Translations under genes and position numbers: made by a program | The notes under the pieces: generated by a model | What the model was told of the DNA's origin: nothing | Seen by the model: only the letters and a program-made list of their open reading frames with translations | Database searches by the model: none | In this document: one piece after another, positions 55,396 through 64,000 of the stretch | Layout of the letters: each line of letters opens with the position of its first letter | How positions within the stretch are numbered: the first letter of the stretch is position 1 | Source: Phlebotomus papatasi | Lineage: Eukaryota > Arthropoda > Insecta > Diptera > Psychodidae | Direction: 5' to 3' | DNA: 64,000 nucleotides | Assembly (NCBI RefSeq): GCF_024763615.1 | Contig: NW_026604904.1 | Location: 38,781-102,780, forward strand

Positions 55396-57169
55396 TTTTT
55401 GAAAGATCTTTTAATTCTGAACCCGACTGCATCGGTCACAATCGGTAATGGATCGGGAAAGTAAGGTTAATAGATTTATTTTAAAAATACTGTTTTTCGC
55501 ACTTTTTCAGTCTTTTGACCCATATAAAATTTAAACGGTAAGAGATATCAACTTCCGGTCTTCGGTGACACCACCTCAAATGACATTATCTCGAAAGTAA
55601 TCTCTTCGTTTTTACCCCCTCCCCCTTCATGCGCTCCCTATCCCCCAAAAATAGGCAAAAAATGAGGTTTTTCTAATTTAAAAAAAATTGGCCCTGACAA
55701 TTTCCTTCATTTTTGGATATGTTATGGAGGTAGTCCAGCTGAACATTTCGTCCTGAAACACCTATAACCGGAAAAATCGCCATCTTGAATTATTCAAGGT
55801 CAAAGGTCAACTACACTAGAGGGCCTAATTTTCAACGGATTTGGACAAATTTAGACATTTTTGAAAGATCTTTTAATTCTGAACCCGACTGCATCGGTCA
55901 CCATCGGTAATGGATCGGGAAAGTAACGGTAATAGATTTATTTTAAAAATACTATTTTTCGCACTTTTTCAGTCTTTTGACCCATATAAAATTTAAACGG
56001 TAAGAGATATCAACTTCCGGTCTTCGGTGACACCACCTCAAATGACATTATCTCGAAAGTAATCTCTTCGTTTTTACCCCCTCCCCCTTTATGCGTTCCC
56101 TATCCCCCAAAAATAGGCAAAAAATGAGGCTTTTCTAATTTAAAAAAAAAATTGGATCTGACGATTTCCTTCATTTTTGGATATGTTATGGAGGTAGTCC
56201 AGCTGAACATTTCGTCCTTAGACACCTATCACCGGAAAAATCGCCATCTTGAATTATTCAAGATCAAAAGTCAACTACCCTAGAGGGCCTAATTTTCAAC
56301 GGATTTGGACAAATTTAGACATTTTTGAAAGATCTTTTAATTCTGAACCCGACTGCATCGGTCACAATCGGTAATGGATCGGGAAAGTAACGGTAATAGA
56401 TTTATTTTAAAAATACTATTTTTCGCACTTTTTCAGTCTTTTGACCCATATAAAATTTAAACGGTAAGAGATATCAACTTCCGGTCTTCGGTGACCCCAC
56501 CTCAAATGACATTATCTCGAAAGTAATCTCTTCGTTTTTACCCCCTCCCCCTTTATGCGTTCCCTATCCCCCAAAAATAGGCAAAAAATGAGGCTTTTCT
56601 AATTTAAAAAAAAAATTGGATCTGACGATTTCCTTCATTTTTGGATATGTTATGGAGGTAGTCCAGCTGAACATTTCGTCCTTAGACACCTATCACCGGA
56701 AAAATCGCCATCTTGAATTATTCAAGATCAAAGGTCAACTACCCTAGAGGGCCTAATTTTCAACGGATTTGGACAAATTTAGACATTTTTGAAAGATCTT
56801 TTAATTCTGAACCCGACTGCATCGGTCACAATCGGTAATGGATCGGGAAAGTAACGGTAATAGATTTATTTTAAAAATACTATTTTTCGCACTTTTTCAG
56901 TCTTTTGACCCATATAAAATTTAAACGGTAAGAGATATCAACTTCCGGTCTTCGGTGACACCACCTCAAATGACATTATCTCGAAAGTAATCTCTTCGTT
57001 TTTACCCCCTCCCCCTTCATGCGCTCCCTATCCCCCAAAAATAGGCAAAAAATGAGGTTTTTCTAATTTAAAAAAAATTGGCCCTGACAATTTCCTTCAT
57101 TTTTGGATATGTTATGGAGGTAGTCCAGCTGAACATTTCGTCCTGAAACACCTATAACCGGAAAAATCG

Positions 57170-60100
57170 CCATCTTGAATTATTCAAGGTCAAAGATCAA
57201 CTACACTAGAGGGCCTAATTTTCAACGGATTTGGACAAATTTGGACACTTTTGAAAGATCTTTTAATTCTGAACCCGACTGCATCTGTCACAATCGGTGA
57301 TGGATCGGGAAAGTAACGGTAATAGATTTATTTTAAAAATACTGTTTTTCGCACTTTTTCAGTCTTTTGACCCATATAAAATTCAAACGGCAACAGATAT
57401 CAACTTCCGGTCTTCGGTGACCCCACCTCAAATGACATTATCTCGAAAGTAATCTCTTTGTTTTTACCCCGTCCCCCTTCATGCGCTCCCTATCACCCAA
57501 AAATATGCAAAAAATGAGGTTTTTCTAATTTTCAAAAAAATTGGCCCTGACGATTTCCTTCATTTTTGGATATGTTATGGAGGTAGTCGAGCTGAACATT
57601 TCGTCCTTAGACACCTATCACCGGAAAAATCGCCATCTTGAATTATTCAAGGTCAAAGGTCAACTACCCTAGAGGGCCTAATTTTCAACGGATTTGGACA
57701 AATTTGGATATTTTTGAATGATCCTTTATTTCTGAACCCGACTGCATTGGTCACAATCGGTAATGGATCGGGAAAGTAACAGTAATAGATTTATTTTAAA
57801 AATACTGTTTTTCGCACTTTTTCAGTCTTTTGACCCATATAAAATTTAAACGGTAAGAGATATCAACTTCCGGTCTTCGGTGACCCCACCTCAAATGACA
57901 TTATCTCGAAAGTAATCTCTTTGTTTTTACCCCTTCCCCCTTCATGCGTTCCCTATCACCCAAAAATATGCAAAAAATGAGGTTTTTCTAATTTTCAAAA
58001 AAATTGGCCCTGACGATTTCCTTCATTTTTGGATATGTTATGGAGGTAGTCGAGCTGAACATTTCGTCCTGAAACACCTATCACCGGAAAAATCGCCATC
58101 TTGAATTATTCAAGGTCAAAGGTCAACTACCCTAGAGGGCCTAATTTTCAATGGATTTGGACAAATTTGGACATTTTTGAAAGATCTTTTAATTCTGAAC
58201 CCGACTGCATCGGTCACAATCGGTAATGGATCGGGAAAGTAACGGTAATAGATTTATTTTAAAAATACTGTTTTTCGCACTTTTTCAGTCTTTTGACCCA
58301 TATAAAATTCAAACGGTAACAGATATCAACTTCCGGTCTTCGGTGACCCCACCTCAAATGACATTATCTCGAAAGTAATCTCCTTGTTTTTATCCCCTCC
58401 CCCTTTATGCGTTCCCTATCCCCCAAAAATAGGCAAAAAATGAGGCTTTTCTAATTTAAAAAAAATTGGGCCTGACAATTTCCTTCATTTTTAGATATGT
58501 TATGAAGGTAGTCCAGCTGAACATTTCGTCCTGAAACACCTATCACCGGAAAAATCGCCATCTTGAATTATTCAAGGTCAAAGTCAACTGCCCTAGATGG
58601 CCTAATTTTCAACGGATTTGGACAAATTTGGACATTTTTGAAAGATCTTTTAATTCTGAACCCGACTGCATCGGTCACAATCGGTAATGGATCGGGAAAG
58701 TAACGGTAATAGATTTATTTTAAAAATACTATTTTTCGCACTTTTTCAGTCTTTTGACCCATATAAAATTTAAACGGTAAGAGATATCAACTTCCGGTCT
58801 TCGGTGACCCCACCTCAAATGACATTATCTCGAAAGTAATCTCCTTGTTTTTATCCCCTCCCCCTTTATGCGTTCCCTATCACCCAAAAATAGGCAAAAA
58901 ATGAGGCTTTTCTAATTAAAAAAAAATTGGCCCTGACAATTTCCTTCATTTTTAGATATGTTATGAAGGTAGTCCAGCTGAACATTTCGTCCTTAGACAC
59001 CTATCACCGGAAAAATCGCCATCTTGAATTATTCAAGGTCAAAGGTCAACTGCCCTAGATGGCCTAATTTTCAACGGATTTGGACAAATTTGGACATTTT
59101 TGAAAGATCTTTTAATTCTAAACCCGACTGCATCGGTCACAATCGGTAATGGATCGGGAAAGTAACAGTAATAGATTTATTTTAAAAATACTGTTTTTCG
59201 CACTTTTTCAGTCTTTTGACCCATATAAAATTTAAACGGTAAGAGATATCAACTTCCGGTCTTCGGTGACCCCACCTCAAATGACATTATCTCGAAAGTA
59301 ATCTCCTTGTTTTTATCCCCTCCCCCTTTATGCGTTCCCTATCACCCAAAAATAGGCAAAAAATGAGGCTTTTCTAATTTAAAAAAAATTGGCCCTGACA
59401 ATTTCCTTCATTTTTAGATATGTTATGGAGGTAGTCCAGCTGAACATTTCGTCCTTAGACACCTATCACCGGAAAAATCGCCATCTTGAATTATTCAAGG
59501 TCAAAGGTCAACTGCCCTAGATGGCCTAATTTTCAACGGATTTGGACAAATTTGGACATTTTTGAAAGATCTTTTAATTCTAAACCCGACTGCATCGGTC
59601 ACAATCGGTAATGGATCGGGAAAGTAACGGTAATAGATTTATTTTAAAAATACTGTATTTCGCACTTTTTAAGTCTTTTGACCCATATAAAATTTAAACG
59701 GTAAGAGATATCAACTTCGGGTCTTCGGTGACCCCACCTCAAATGACATTATCTCGAAAGTAATCTCCTTGTTTTTACCCCCTCCCCCTTTATGCGTTCC
59801 CTATCCCCCAAAAATAGGCAAAAAATGATGCTTTTCTAATTTAAAAAAAATTGGCCCTGACAATTTCCTTCATTTTTGGATATGTTATGAAGGTAGTCCA
59901 GCTGAACATTTCGTCTTTAGACACCTATCACCGGAAAGATCGCCATCTTGAATTATTCAAGGTCAAAGGTCAACTGCCCTAGATGGCCTAATTTTCAACG
60001 GATTTGGACAAATTTGGACATTTTTGAAAGATCTTTTAATTCTGAACCCGACTGCATCGGTCACAATCGGTAATGGATCGGGAAAGTAACGGTAATAGAT

Positions 60101-60196
60101 TTATTTTAAAAATACTGTTTTTCGCACTTTTTCAGTCTTTTGACCCATATAAAATTTAAACGGTAAGAGATATCAACTTCCGGTCTTCGGTGACCC
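57170..60196 (+). repeat. Diverged satellite monomers at the array edge
   Basis: These last six to seven monomers carry variants rare or absent inside the array: CTCCTTGTTTTTATCCCC, CTAGATGGCC for CTAGAGGGCC, TTTTTAGATATGTTATGAAGG, TTCTAAACCCG, TGTATTTCGC and CTTCGGGTC. The final monomer is cut after CGGTGACCC by the LTR. Monomers at about 57.2-57.9 kb share AAACGGCAACAG, GTCGAGCTG and GAATGATC with the first two monomers of the window. Confidence 0.85.
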
Positions 60197-60321
60197 TGTA
60201 GTGCCGTGGTTTTTTTTGAAAATTGAAAATTTTTCTCCAAGTACACGTCCACCTCAGGAAATCCTCCAGTCGGATCGGTCCAGCGGATAGTGAATAACAC
60301 AGGGTGTTGGCACCAAAAGTA

Positions 60322-60327
60322 TTTATT
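60322..60327 (-). terminator. LTR poly(A) signal
   Basis: AATAAA on the minus strand about 50 bases after the initiator, followed by GU-rich sequence (TTTTGGTG, TGTGTT). This fits the R/U5 boundary region of the LTR. Confidence 0.5.
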
Positions 60328-60372
60328 TCACTTCTTGAATTACAACCAGTGATCTCAAGAGAAGTCACTGGC

Positions 60373-60410
60373 AACTGAACAATTATACTAATTTCGGCAG
60401 CCCTTTTATA
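60373..60410 (-). promoter_or_regulatory. LTR core promoter: TATA box and TCAGTT initiator
   Basis: TATAAAAGGG occupies 60410-60401 on the minus strand. An arthropod-like initiator TCAGTT occupies 60378-60373, with its A about 34 bases from the first T of the TATA box. This is close to the usual 30-base spacing. The promoter would fire leftward, into the satellite array. Confidence 0.55.
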
Positions 60411-60714
60411 CCATAATCTCAGCTATATAAGACACTGTTCTCCAATCATTGAACCCTATTTTTCTTACTGTTGTTTGCGATATGCCCTTTTTTATTTTAC
60501 TATTGGTTGTGTGCTATTTTTGTCTCTATTTTTTTGTACTGCACCTGCCTGCACCCACGAAATGTGGACATCTCATAAATTATGATCGTAAATTATCTCT
60601 GCGCGATGGTCTCTTATTTTTTTTTTTGTCATTCTCCAAGTGAGAATTCCTCCATCGAACTCTTTTTATTTCTCTTTGGGTTTGATCTTCGTCAACTCCC
60701 ATAAATTATCTTCG

Positions 60715-60802
60715 CAGAGTGATCCATAGAATATGGATCATTACAAATCATCTTAAATTTCGCCCAATATTCTTACAGAGTGATCCATAAGATTTGGATC
60801 AC
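60715..60802. repeat. Repeated palindrome in the LTR U3
   Basis: CAGAGTGATCCATA occurs at 60715 and 60776, 61 bp apart. Each is the left half of a hairpin: TGATCCATA-GAA-TATGGATCA at 60720-60740, and GTGATCCA-7 bases-TGGATCAC at 60780-60802. Paired palindromes in U3 could be binding sites for a dimeric regulator. Confidence 0.6.
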
Positions 60803-60806
60803 TACA

Positions 60807-60820
60807 TTCCTTTCCCCTTA
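60807..60820 (-). other. Polypurine tract next to the LTR
   Basis: On the minus strand the bases directly before TGTAGTGATCC read AAGGGGAAAGGAA, typical of the primer for plus-strand synthesis in LTR retrotransposons. No tRNA-type primer-binding site (TGG...) directly abuts the LTR on the plus strand, which supports the minus-strand reading. Confidence 0.65.
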
Positions 60821-62240
60821 GAAGAAGGTGGTTCGGGTGTTTCTTTGTTTTTTTTTTTTTTTGTTTTAGGGAAAAGTGTCTTTTACATTACAAATATATC
60901 TGAGATTACATAATTGTGTTTACAGTTCATATATTTATGGCTGCTATTACAATCATTTAGTTTACATTTTTTTATATAGAGGTGTTAGTTTAATATATTG
61001 AAAATGTTCAGTATAAAATTTGGTTAGCATATGATTATGTATTTTTGAAGTATAATGTCTTGAGATTAATGTGTCTCTTTTTATAACTGATTATAAGAGT
61101 ATGGTTTTCCCTGATACATATATTTTAATAGAAGTATGTGATACTGTTATATGTATCTAAGGAACTTTATGTAGTTACAGTTTTGTAGTTGCAGCAGAGA
61201 ACTCGTTTCTTTTCAAATTGAAAGACTTTGAATTTTTACCAAAACTTTCGATTATTGATTTGGGTCTTCCTCTCTGACAATTACAGTCATCTTACAATTT
61301 GAAATTTTCTTTTCAGTCTGCTAACAATACACTTTGCCACTTTAACATTTATTCGAGACTTTTTCATTAATTTTAAATTATTTCATAACAAATTTCCACT
61401 CTTCGTTATAATGTCTTTGTATAACTGATATTTGATAGTAATATGTGATAATTTGTTTATAATTTGAAACAATATTTGATTATAAAATTTTTGATTGTGA
61501 TAAAAATTTTCCTTTATAATTTGTATATATATATATAAATATGTCCCGGGGGACCTCCTCCCCCCATAAGAAAAGCATTTATGCTTTCACATATCTATAT
61601 ATATATTTACATTTATGTATATATTACTCCTGTATACTAATGTTTTCAACTATCTCCTTTAATTATATTGAGATTTTGTTTTTCTTTTTTCTCTTTTTTT
61701 TGGTCCGAATTTGGGCAGTTTATAGCGCATCCAAGATTAATCCAGATTATATAGAAACAAAATTAAGCGAATACATCGGATGATTAAGCGATTCTTATTT
61801 AAAATTATTGAATTTTGAATTTGCGTACAAACGAGCTTTCATTATATTGTTAAGCTGCGTAGTACTACTTTTCTAAGTAGCGTTTCTATTGTAATTCTTT
61901 TCAAAAATTGTTTTGAAAACTGTTCCCTAGAGATGCTGATTAGTATGTTTACAGTCATTTAACCCTCACGCATCTTTTGGGATTCTGGGTGTCACTGAGT
62001 AATAGTGGGAAAATATAGATGTTCTGGGAAAAACATTTTTTTCTAATTATTTAGAAATAATCAAATTCTTGTGGATGATTACAAAAGGACGCTTAAATTT
62101 AAGACCTTTTTTTCTAGAATCCGATTAAATTTTGGGCTAAAATAATCTTGATAAAATGATGAAATGGGCATGCAGGATATAACTGCGATCGAGAAGAGTT
62201 TAAGCGTCTTATAACTGCGAAGAGTTTAAGGAGGATTTAG
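60821..62240. other. AT-rich non-coding sequence right of the LTR
   Basis: No gene is recognised. It contains a 15-base T-run at 60848-60862, a (TA)n tract at 61524-61537, and a C/G-rich island TCCCGGGGGACCTCC near 61543 standing out of AT-rich surroundings. Open frames here are low-complexity (poly-Phe/Tyr/Ile) and do not look coding. If the LTR element extended to the right this would be its internal region, but no reverse transcriptase or integrase motif is visible on the minus strand. Confidence 0.6.
62179..62230 (+). repeat. Short imperfect direct repeat
   Basis: ATAACTGCGA...AGAGTTTAAG occurs at 62179-62204 and again, with a 6-base internal deletion, at 62211-62230. No function is suggested. 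Confidence 0.6.
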
Positions 62241-62263
62241 TGAATTTTATTTCATTCAAGTGT

Positions 62264-62296
62264 TGGAGAATAATAATAATAATAATAATATATAAT
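62264..62296 (+). repeat. (AAT)n microsatellite, SINE tail
   Basis: AATAATAATAATAATAATAATATATAAT at the 3' end of the minus-strand SINE. It probably expanded from the SINE tail, blurring the inner edge of the target-site duplication. Confidence 0.7.
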
Positions 62297-62519
62297 GCTG
62301 GCACAATATTCCATGAAGGATCTAGGCCTTACCACAAGGAGATTTATAGACACGTTTTATTTTTTTTTATACGGGATGTGATTGTCAGTCTCATGCCCCG
62401 TGGAATCAAGTGCAATTCGAACATTTAATGCCAAGAAAATTCCTGGTGATCTAGGGGACTCAAACCCGGAACACTTGCATCATATAGCGAGTGCTCTACC
62501 ACTTGACCCATGAGTGTCC
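62273..62519 (-). mobile_element. tRNA-derived SINE with target-site duplications
   Basis: On the minus strand the element starts GGACACTCATGGG at 62519 and has a tRNA-like head of about 75 bases (62519-62445). It then has a unique body and an (ATT)n-type tail at about 62296-62273. The flanks carry a 19-20-bp imperfect duplication, ATTCAAGTGTTGGAGAATA (62254-62272) and ATTGAAGGTGTGGGAGAATA (62520-62539), which fixes both ends. Such elements are transcribed by RNA polymerase III and mobilised by LINE enzymes. Three differences between the duplications suggest an old insertion. Confidence 0.78.
62445..62519 (-). ncRNA. tRNA-like head of the SINE with A and B boxes
   Basis: The A box region (GGTCAAGTGGTAGAGCA) lies around 62508-62492 and the B box (GGTTTGAGTCC) at 62466-62456, spaced as in tRNA genes. 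An anticodon-type stem can be drawn (CACTCGC/GCAAGTG, one mismatch), but its loop is 8 bases and the head runs straight into the SINE body. It is not a functional tRNA gene. Confidence 0.65.
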
Positions 62520-62539
62520 ATTGAAGGTGTGGGAGAATA

Positions 62540-63700
62540 TATGAAGTTAAATGCTATGTTTCAGTTAATATTTTTCGTAGTCAGGGAGTTCAGGGGTAGG
62601 TTTTGTTTCTTTTTTGTTTAGCAGAAACATTTTCTAAGAATACAAATGACTCTGATAAGCATGTGAGCAATATTCCGATAATTGAAACGACAATAGTTTT
62701 ATTATTATTTTTTTTGGAGGCTTCCAGACTTTTGAAAATTCAAAAAGTATTTGGTAAACTTCTTATGTCGTCAATTTGTTTCTTTAAGATTTTGAGATGC
62801 TTTTCTTTTTTACTAAAAGTTATTAGTATCCTTTTATAGGAAAGTCCATGTAGAAGGCTTGTAAAGGCTTGTAATCATTTATTTGTTAAATGGTGTAGAA
62901 AACGTTAACAAAATTTACAGGGAACAGATATTAGTGATGGACGTTATCATTAACTACTTGGCATCTATTTTATGCAGGAATTCTTTACTGGATATGCAAT
63001 AAGTTTTGTTTTCTGACTGCAGGAATATTGAATTAAAGTATCATCTTTTACGATACACTAAATCTAAATCTTGCATCTGAGTCCAGTAATTTCTTTCAAA
63101 GGTGTTGAGTACACTATCATGGTCATTGGTTAGTTATTATTTCCAGAAAGGGTGCGTGAAGTGGGTAAACTTTTTTTAAATTGTATATACGGGTTTTCTC
63201 CAGTACAGTACGTTAATTGAACTGTTCTGTCTTCAAGGTAAAAGATAGTAATATTTTCGGGTAACTGATATCATTTTTTGTTATAGATTAAGATTGAAGC
63301 AAAAATTCTTATCTGTTATGTTTTACTGAAATTTTTATATAATTTAAGAATTTTTATTCCATTGTATTATTGCAAACTTAGCTCTCGATCTTGATAGTTT
63401 TGAATATTTTCGCAAATATGAGAAATATTTCTGTATAAATGTATTTTTTTGAGCTTCAGATACGAATCCGGACTTTATATTGAAAATCTTTAATTTTTAT
63501 ATGACTTCATATAATATATGAAAATGAATTTATAAAGCATTGTACCTTACAGTACTTCCGATTTTTAAAACAAATGAAAGAAGATGACAAATATTTTCAA
63601 ATAAAGCTTCACTTTTACAGGTGAACTTTTTTTTACTGCAATTCAATTTAATATTTTATTATTATTGTTGGAAACGAGAGCGCTAACTGGCGAATGAATT
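62540..63700. other. AT-rich non-coding sequence between SINE and LINE fragments
   Basis: No gene, RNA or mobile element could be recognised. Open frames are short and rich in Phe, Leu, Ile and Lys codons from T/A runs. A short TTATTATTATTG run at about 63656-63669 lies before the LINE fragment. Confidence 0.55.
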
Positions 63701-63724
63701 TGAAAGTTTGTTATTGTTATTGTC

Positions 63725-63886
63725 AGGAGACGTCGACTTCGAGGCAGACCCAGGACAAGGTGGCTGAATTAAATTCAGAATCTTGCTCTGGAGCGCCTTT
63801 TGATCGAACCTAAACATCTTCCTGAAGTGGCGCAGGGCCAATTAGTGTGGGCTGCTAAATTGGATGTCATGGACTCGCGACCATAA
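63725..63886 (+). pseudogene. Decayed non-LTR retrotransposon (LINE) C-terminal remnant
   Basis: The plus-strand reading is RRRRLRGRPRTRWLN, a stop at 63770-63772, then in the same frame about 37 more residues including LVWAAKLDVMDSRP before TAA at 63884. An Arg-rich stretch with GRPxxRW, followed about 35-40 residues later by a W...DR-type motif, is typical of the region after the reverse transcriptase in RTE/Jockey/CR1-like LINEs. A GAT/ATT-rich simple tail follows at about 63906-63938, as at the 3' ends of such elements. The internal stop and absence of upstream reverse transcriptase show a dead 5'-truncated copy. The clade is uncertain. Confidence 0.55.
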
Positions 63887-63905
63887 TAGGGATAAGCTGT
63901 TGAAC

Positions 63906-63938
63906 ATGATGATGTTGATGATTATTATTATTATTTTT
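63906..63938 (+). repeat. Simple-repeat tail of the LINE remnant
   Basis: ATGATGATGTTGATGATTATTATTATTATT, a trinucleotide tail about 20 bases after the last in-frame stop of the LINE remnant, consistent with its 3' terminus. Confidence 0.55.
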
Positions 63939-64000
63939 TGGATAAGTTTAACTGTTGCTTGGGAGAAGATCTAGCTAAGTCTTTAGTCAGGAAAAAGAGT

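Larger units (their letters stand above)
30060..60196 (+). repeat. 463-bp satellite array, right segment
   Basis: The same satellite in the same orientation resumes immediately after the transposon at 28498-30056, completing the interrupted monomer. It runs to 60196 and ends abruptly inside a monomer, after CGGTGACCC, where an LTR begins. It contains further higher-order blocks (31.8-33.6, 35.1-36.9, 37-41.8 and 44.2-55.4 kb) and a diverged terminal set from about 57.2 kb. Left and right segments together make about 58.6 kb of satellite, roughly 127 monomer equivalents. Confidence 0.97.
60197..60806 (-). mobile_element. LTR of a retrotransposon, 3' LTR in minus orientation (610 bp)
   Basis: The segment is bounded by TGTAGTG at 60197 and CACTACA ending at 60806, a perfect 7-bp inverted terminal pair with the canonical TG...CA ends. 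On the minus strand it is preceded by a purine-rich tract (AAGGGGAAAGGAA). It then contains, in order, TATAAAAGG (60410), TCAGTT (60378-60373) and AATAAA (60327-60322), giving U3 of about 430 bp and R/U5 of about 180 bp. This order fits only the minus strand. The satellite ends exactly at its outer border. No second LTR or target-site duplication can be checked within the window, and gag/pol is not visible to the right. It may be truncated, solo-like or from a non-coding derivative. Confidence 0.72.

Noticed and set aside
1..60196. A CRISPR array or prokaryotic tandem system.
   Set aside because: The units are 463 bp with no short-repeat/unique-spacer alternation and no cas genes. The surroundings contain eukaryotic retroelements.
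1..60196. A CENP-B box within the monomer.
   Set aside because: I compared TTCG-containing stretches (ATTTCGTCC, CTTCGGTGACC) and GATCGGGAAAG on both strands with the CENP-B box pattern. None fits. Centromeric identity is therefore not supported by this motif.
60106..60374. Two overlapping minus-strand frames across the satellite/LTR border.
   Set aside because: They cross the exact insertion border or the LTR R/U5 region and overlap each other in different frames, so they are chance openings.
60420..60430. A plus-strand TATA box (CTATATAAG) in the LTR.
   Set aside because: No plus-strand poly(A) signal or primer-binding site follows in the right order, whereas all minus-strand LTR signals are in order.
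62445..62519. A functional tRNA gene on the minus strand.
   Set aside because: The anticodon loop is 8 bases, the head is fused to a SINE body, and target-site duplications flank the whole unit.
61541..62839. Open frames of 62-80 codons in the right flank (61541, 62240, 62603).
   Set aside because: They are low-complexity Phe/Ile/Tyr/Leu strings from T-rich sequence. One overlaps the SINE and its microsatellite tail. No domain or motif is recognisable.

Overview
This window is eukaryotic, not bacterial. It is almost entirely a satellite DNA array followed by an AT-rich, transposon-littered flank. There are no intact protein-coding genes. The mix of elements (PIF/Harbinger-type DNA transposon, LTR retrotransposon end with an arthropod-style TCAGTT initiator, tRNA-derived SINE, non-LTR retrotransposon tail) fits an invertebrate animal, plausibly an arthropod. 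The species cannot be named from the sequence alone.

Positions 1-60196 are a head-to-tail tandem array of a monomer of about 463 bp, all in one orientation. Excluding one 1559-bp insertion, this is about 127 monomer equivalents (array length divided by 463). The window opens inside the array, so its left end is not seen. Shared private variants and rare deletion junctions show that the array grew by repeated duplication of multi-monomer blocks. These include an 8-mer periodicity of about 3.70 kb, a large duplication of the first ~14 kb at an offset of about 15.3 kb, a block repeated at an offset of 25188, a tandem 12-mer of about 5.55 kb (44.2-55.4 kb), local 2-mer duplications of about 925 bp, and 822-824-bp composite units carrying a truncated monomer. 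The last monomers (about 57.2-60.2 kb) are the most diverged, as expected at an array edge.

Positions 28498-30056 hold a non-autonomous PIF/Harbinger-like transposon with 15-bp terminal inverted repeats and a TTA target-site duplication. It interrupts one monomer, and uninterrupted paralogous sites exist elsewhere in the array. Its interior has two inward-facing copies of a 161-bp arm and two convergent decayed gene remnants with facing poly(A) signals.

At 60197 the array stops exactly at a 610-bp LTR (TGTAGTG...CACTACA). Its polypurine tract, TATA box, initiator and poly(A) signal all read on the minus strand, making it the 3' LTR of a minus-strand element. The internal region expected to its right is not recognisable. 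Positions 60807-64000 are AT-rich non-coding sequence with a tRNA-derived SINE (minus strand, target-site duplications visible) and a decayed LINE 3' end.

No genes work together here. The functional candidates are regulatory or structural: nuclear-receptor-like motifs repeated in many monomers, phased A-tracts, and the LTR promoter.
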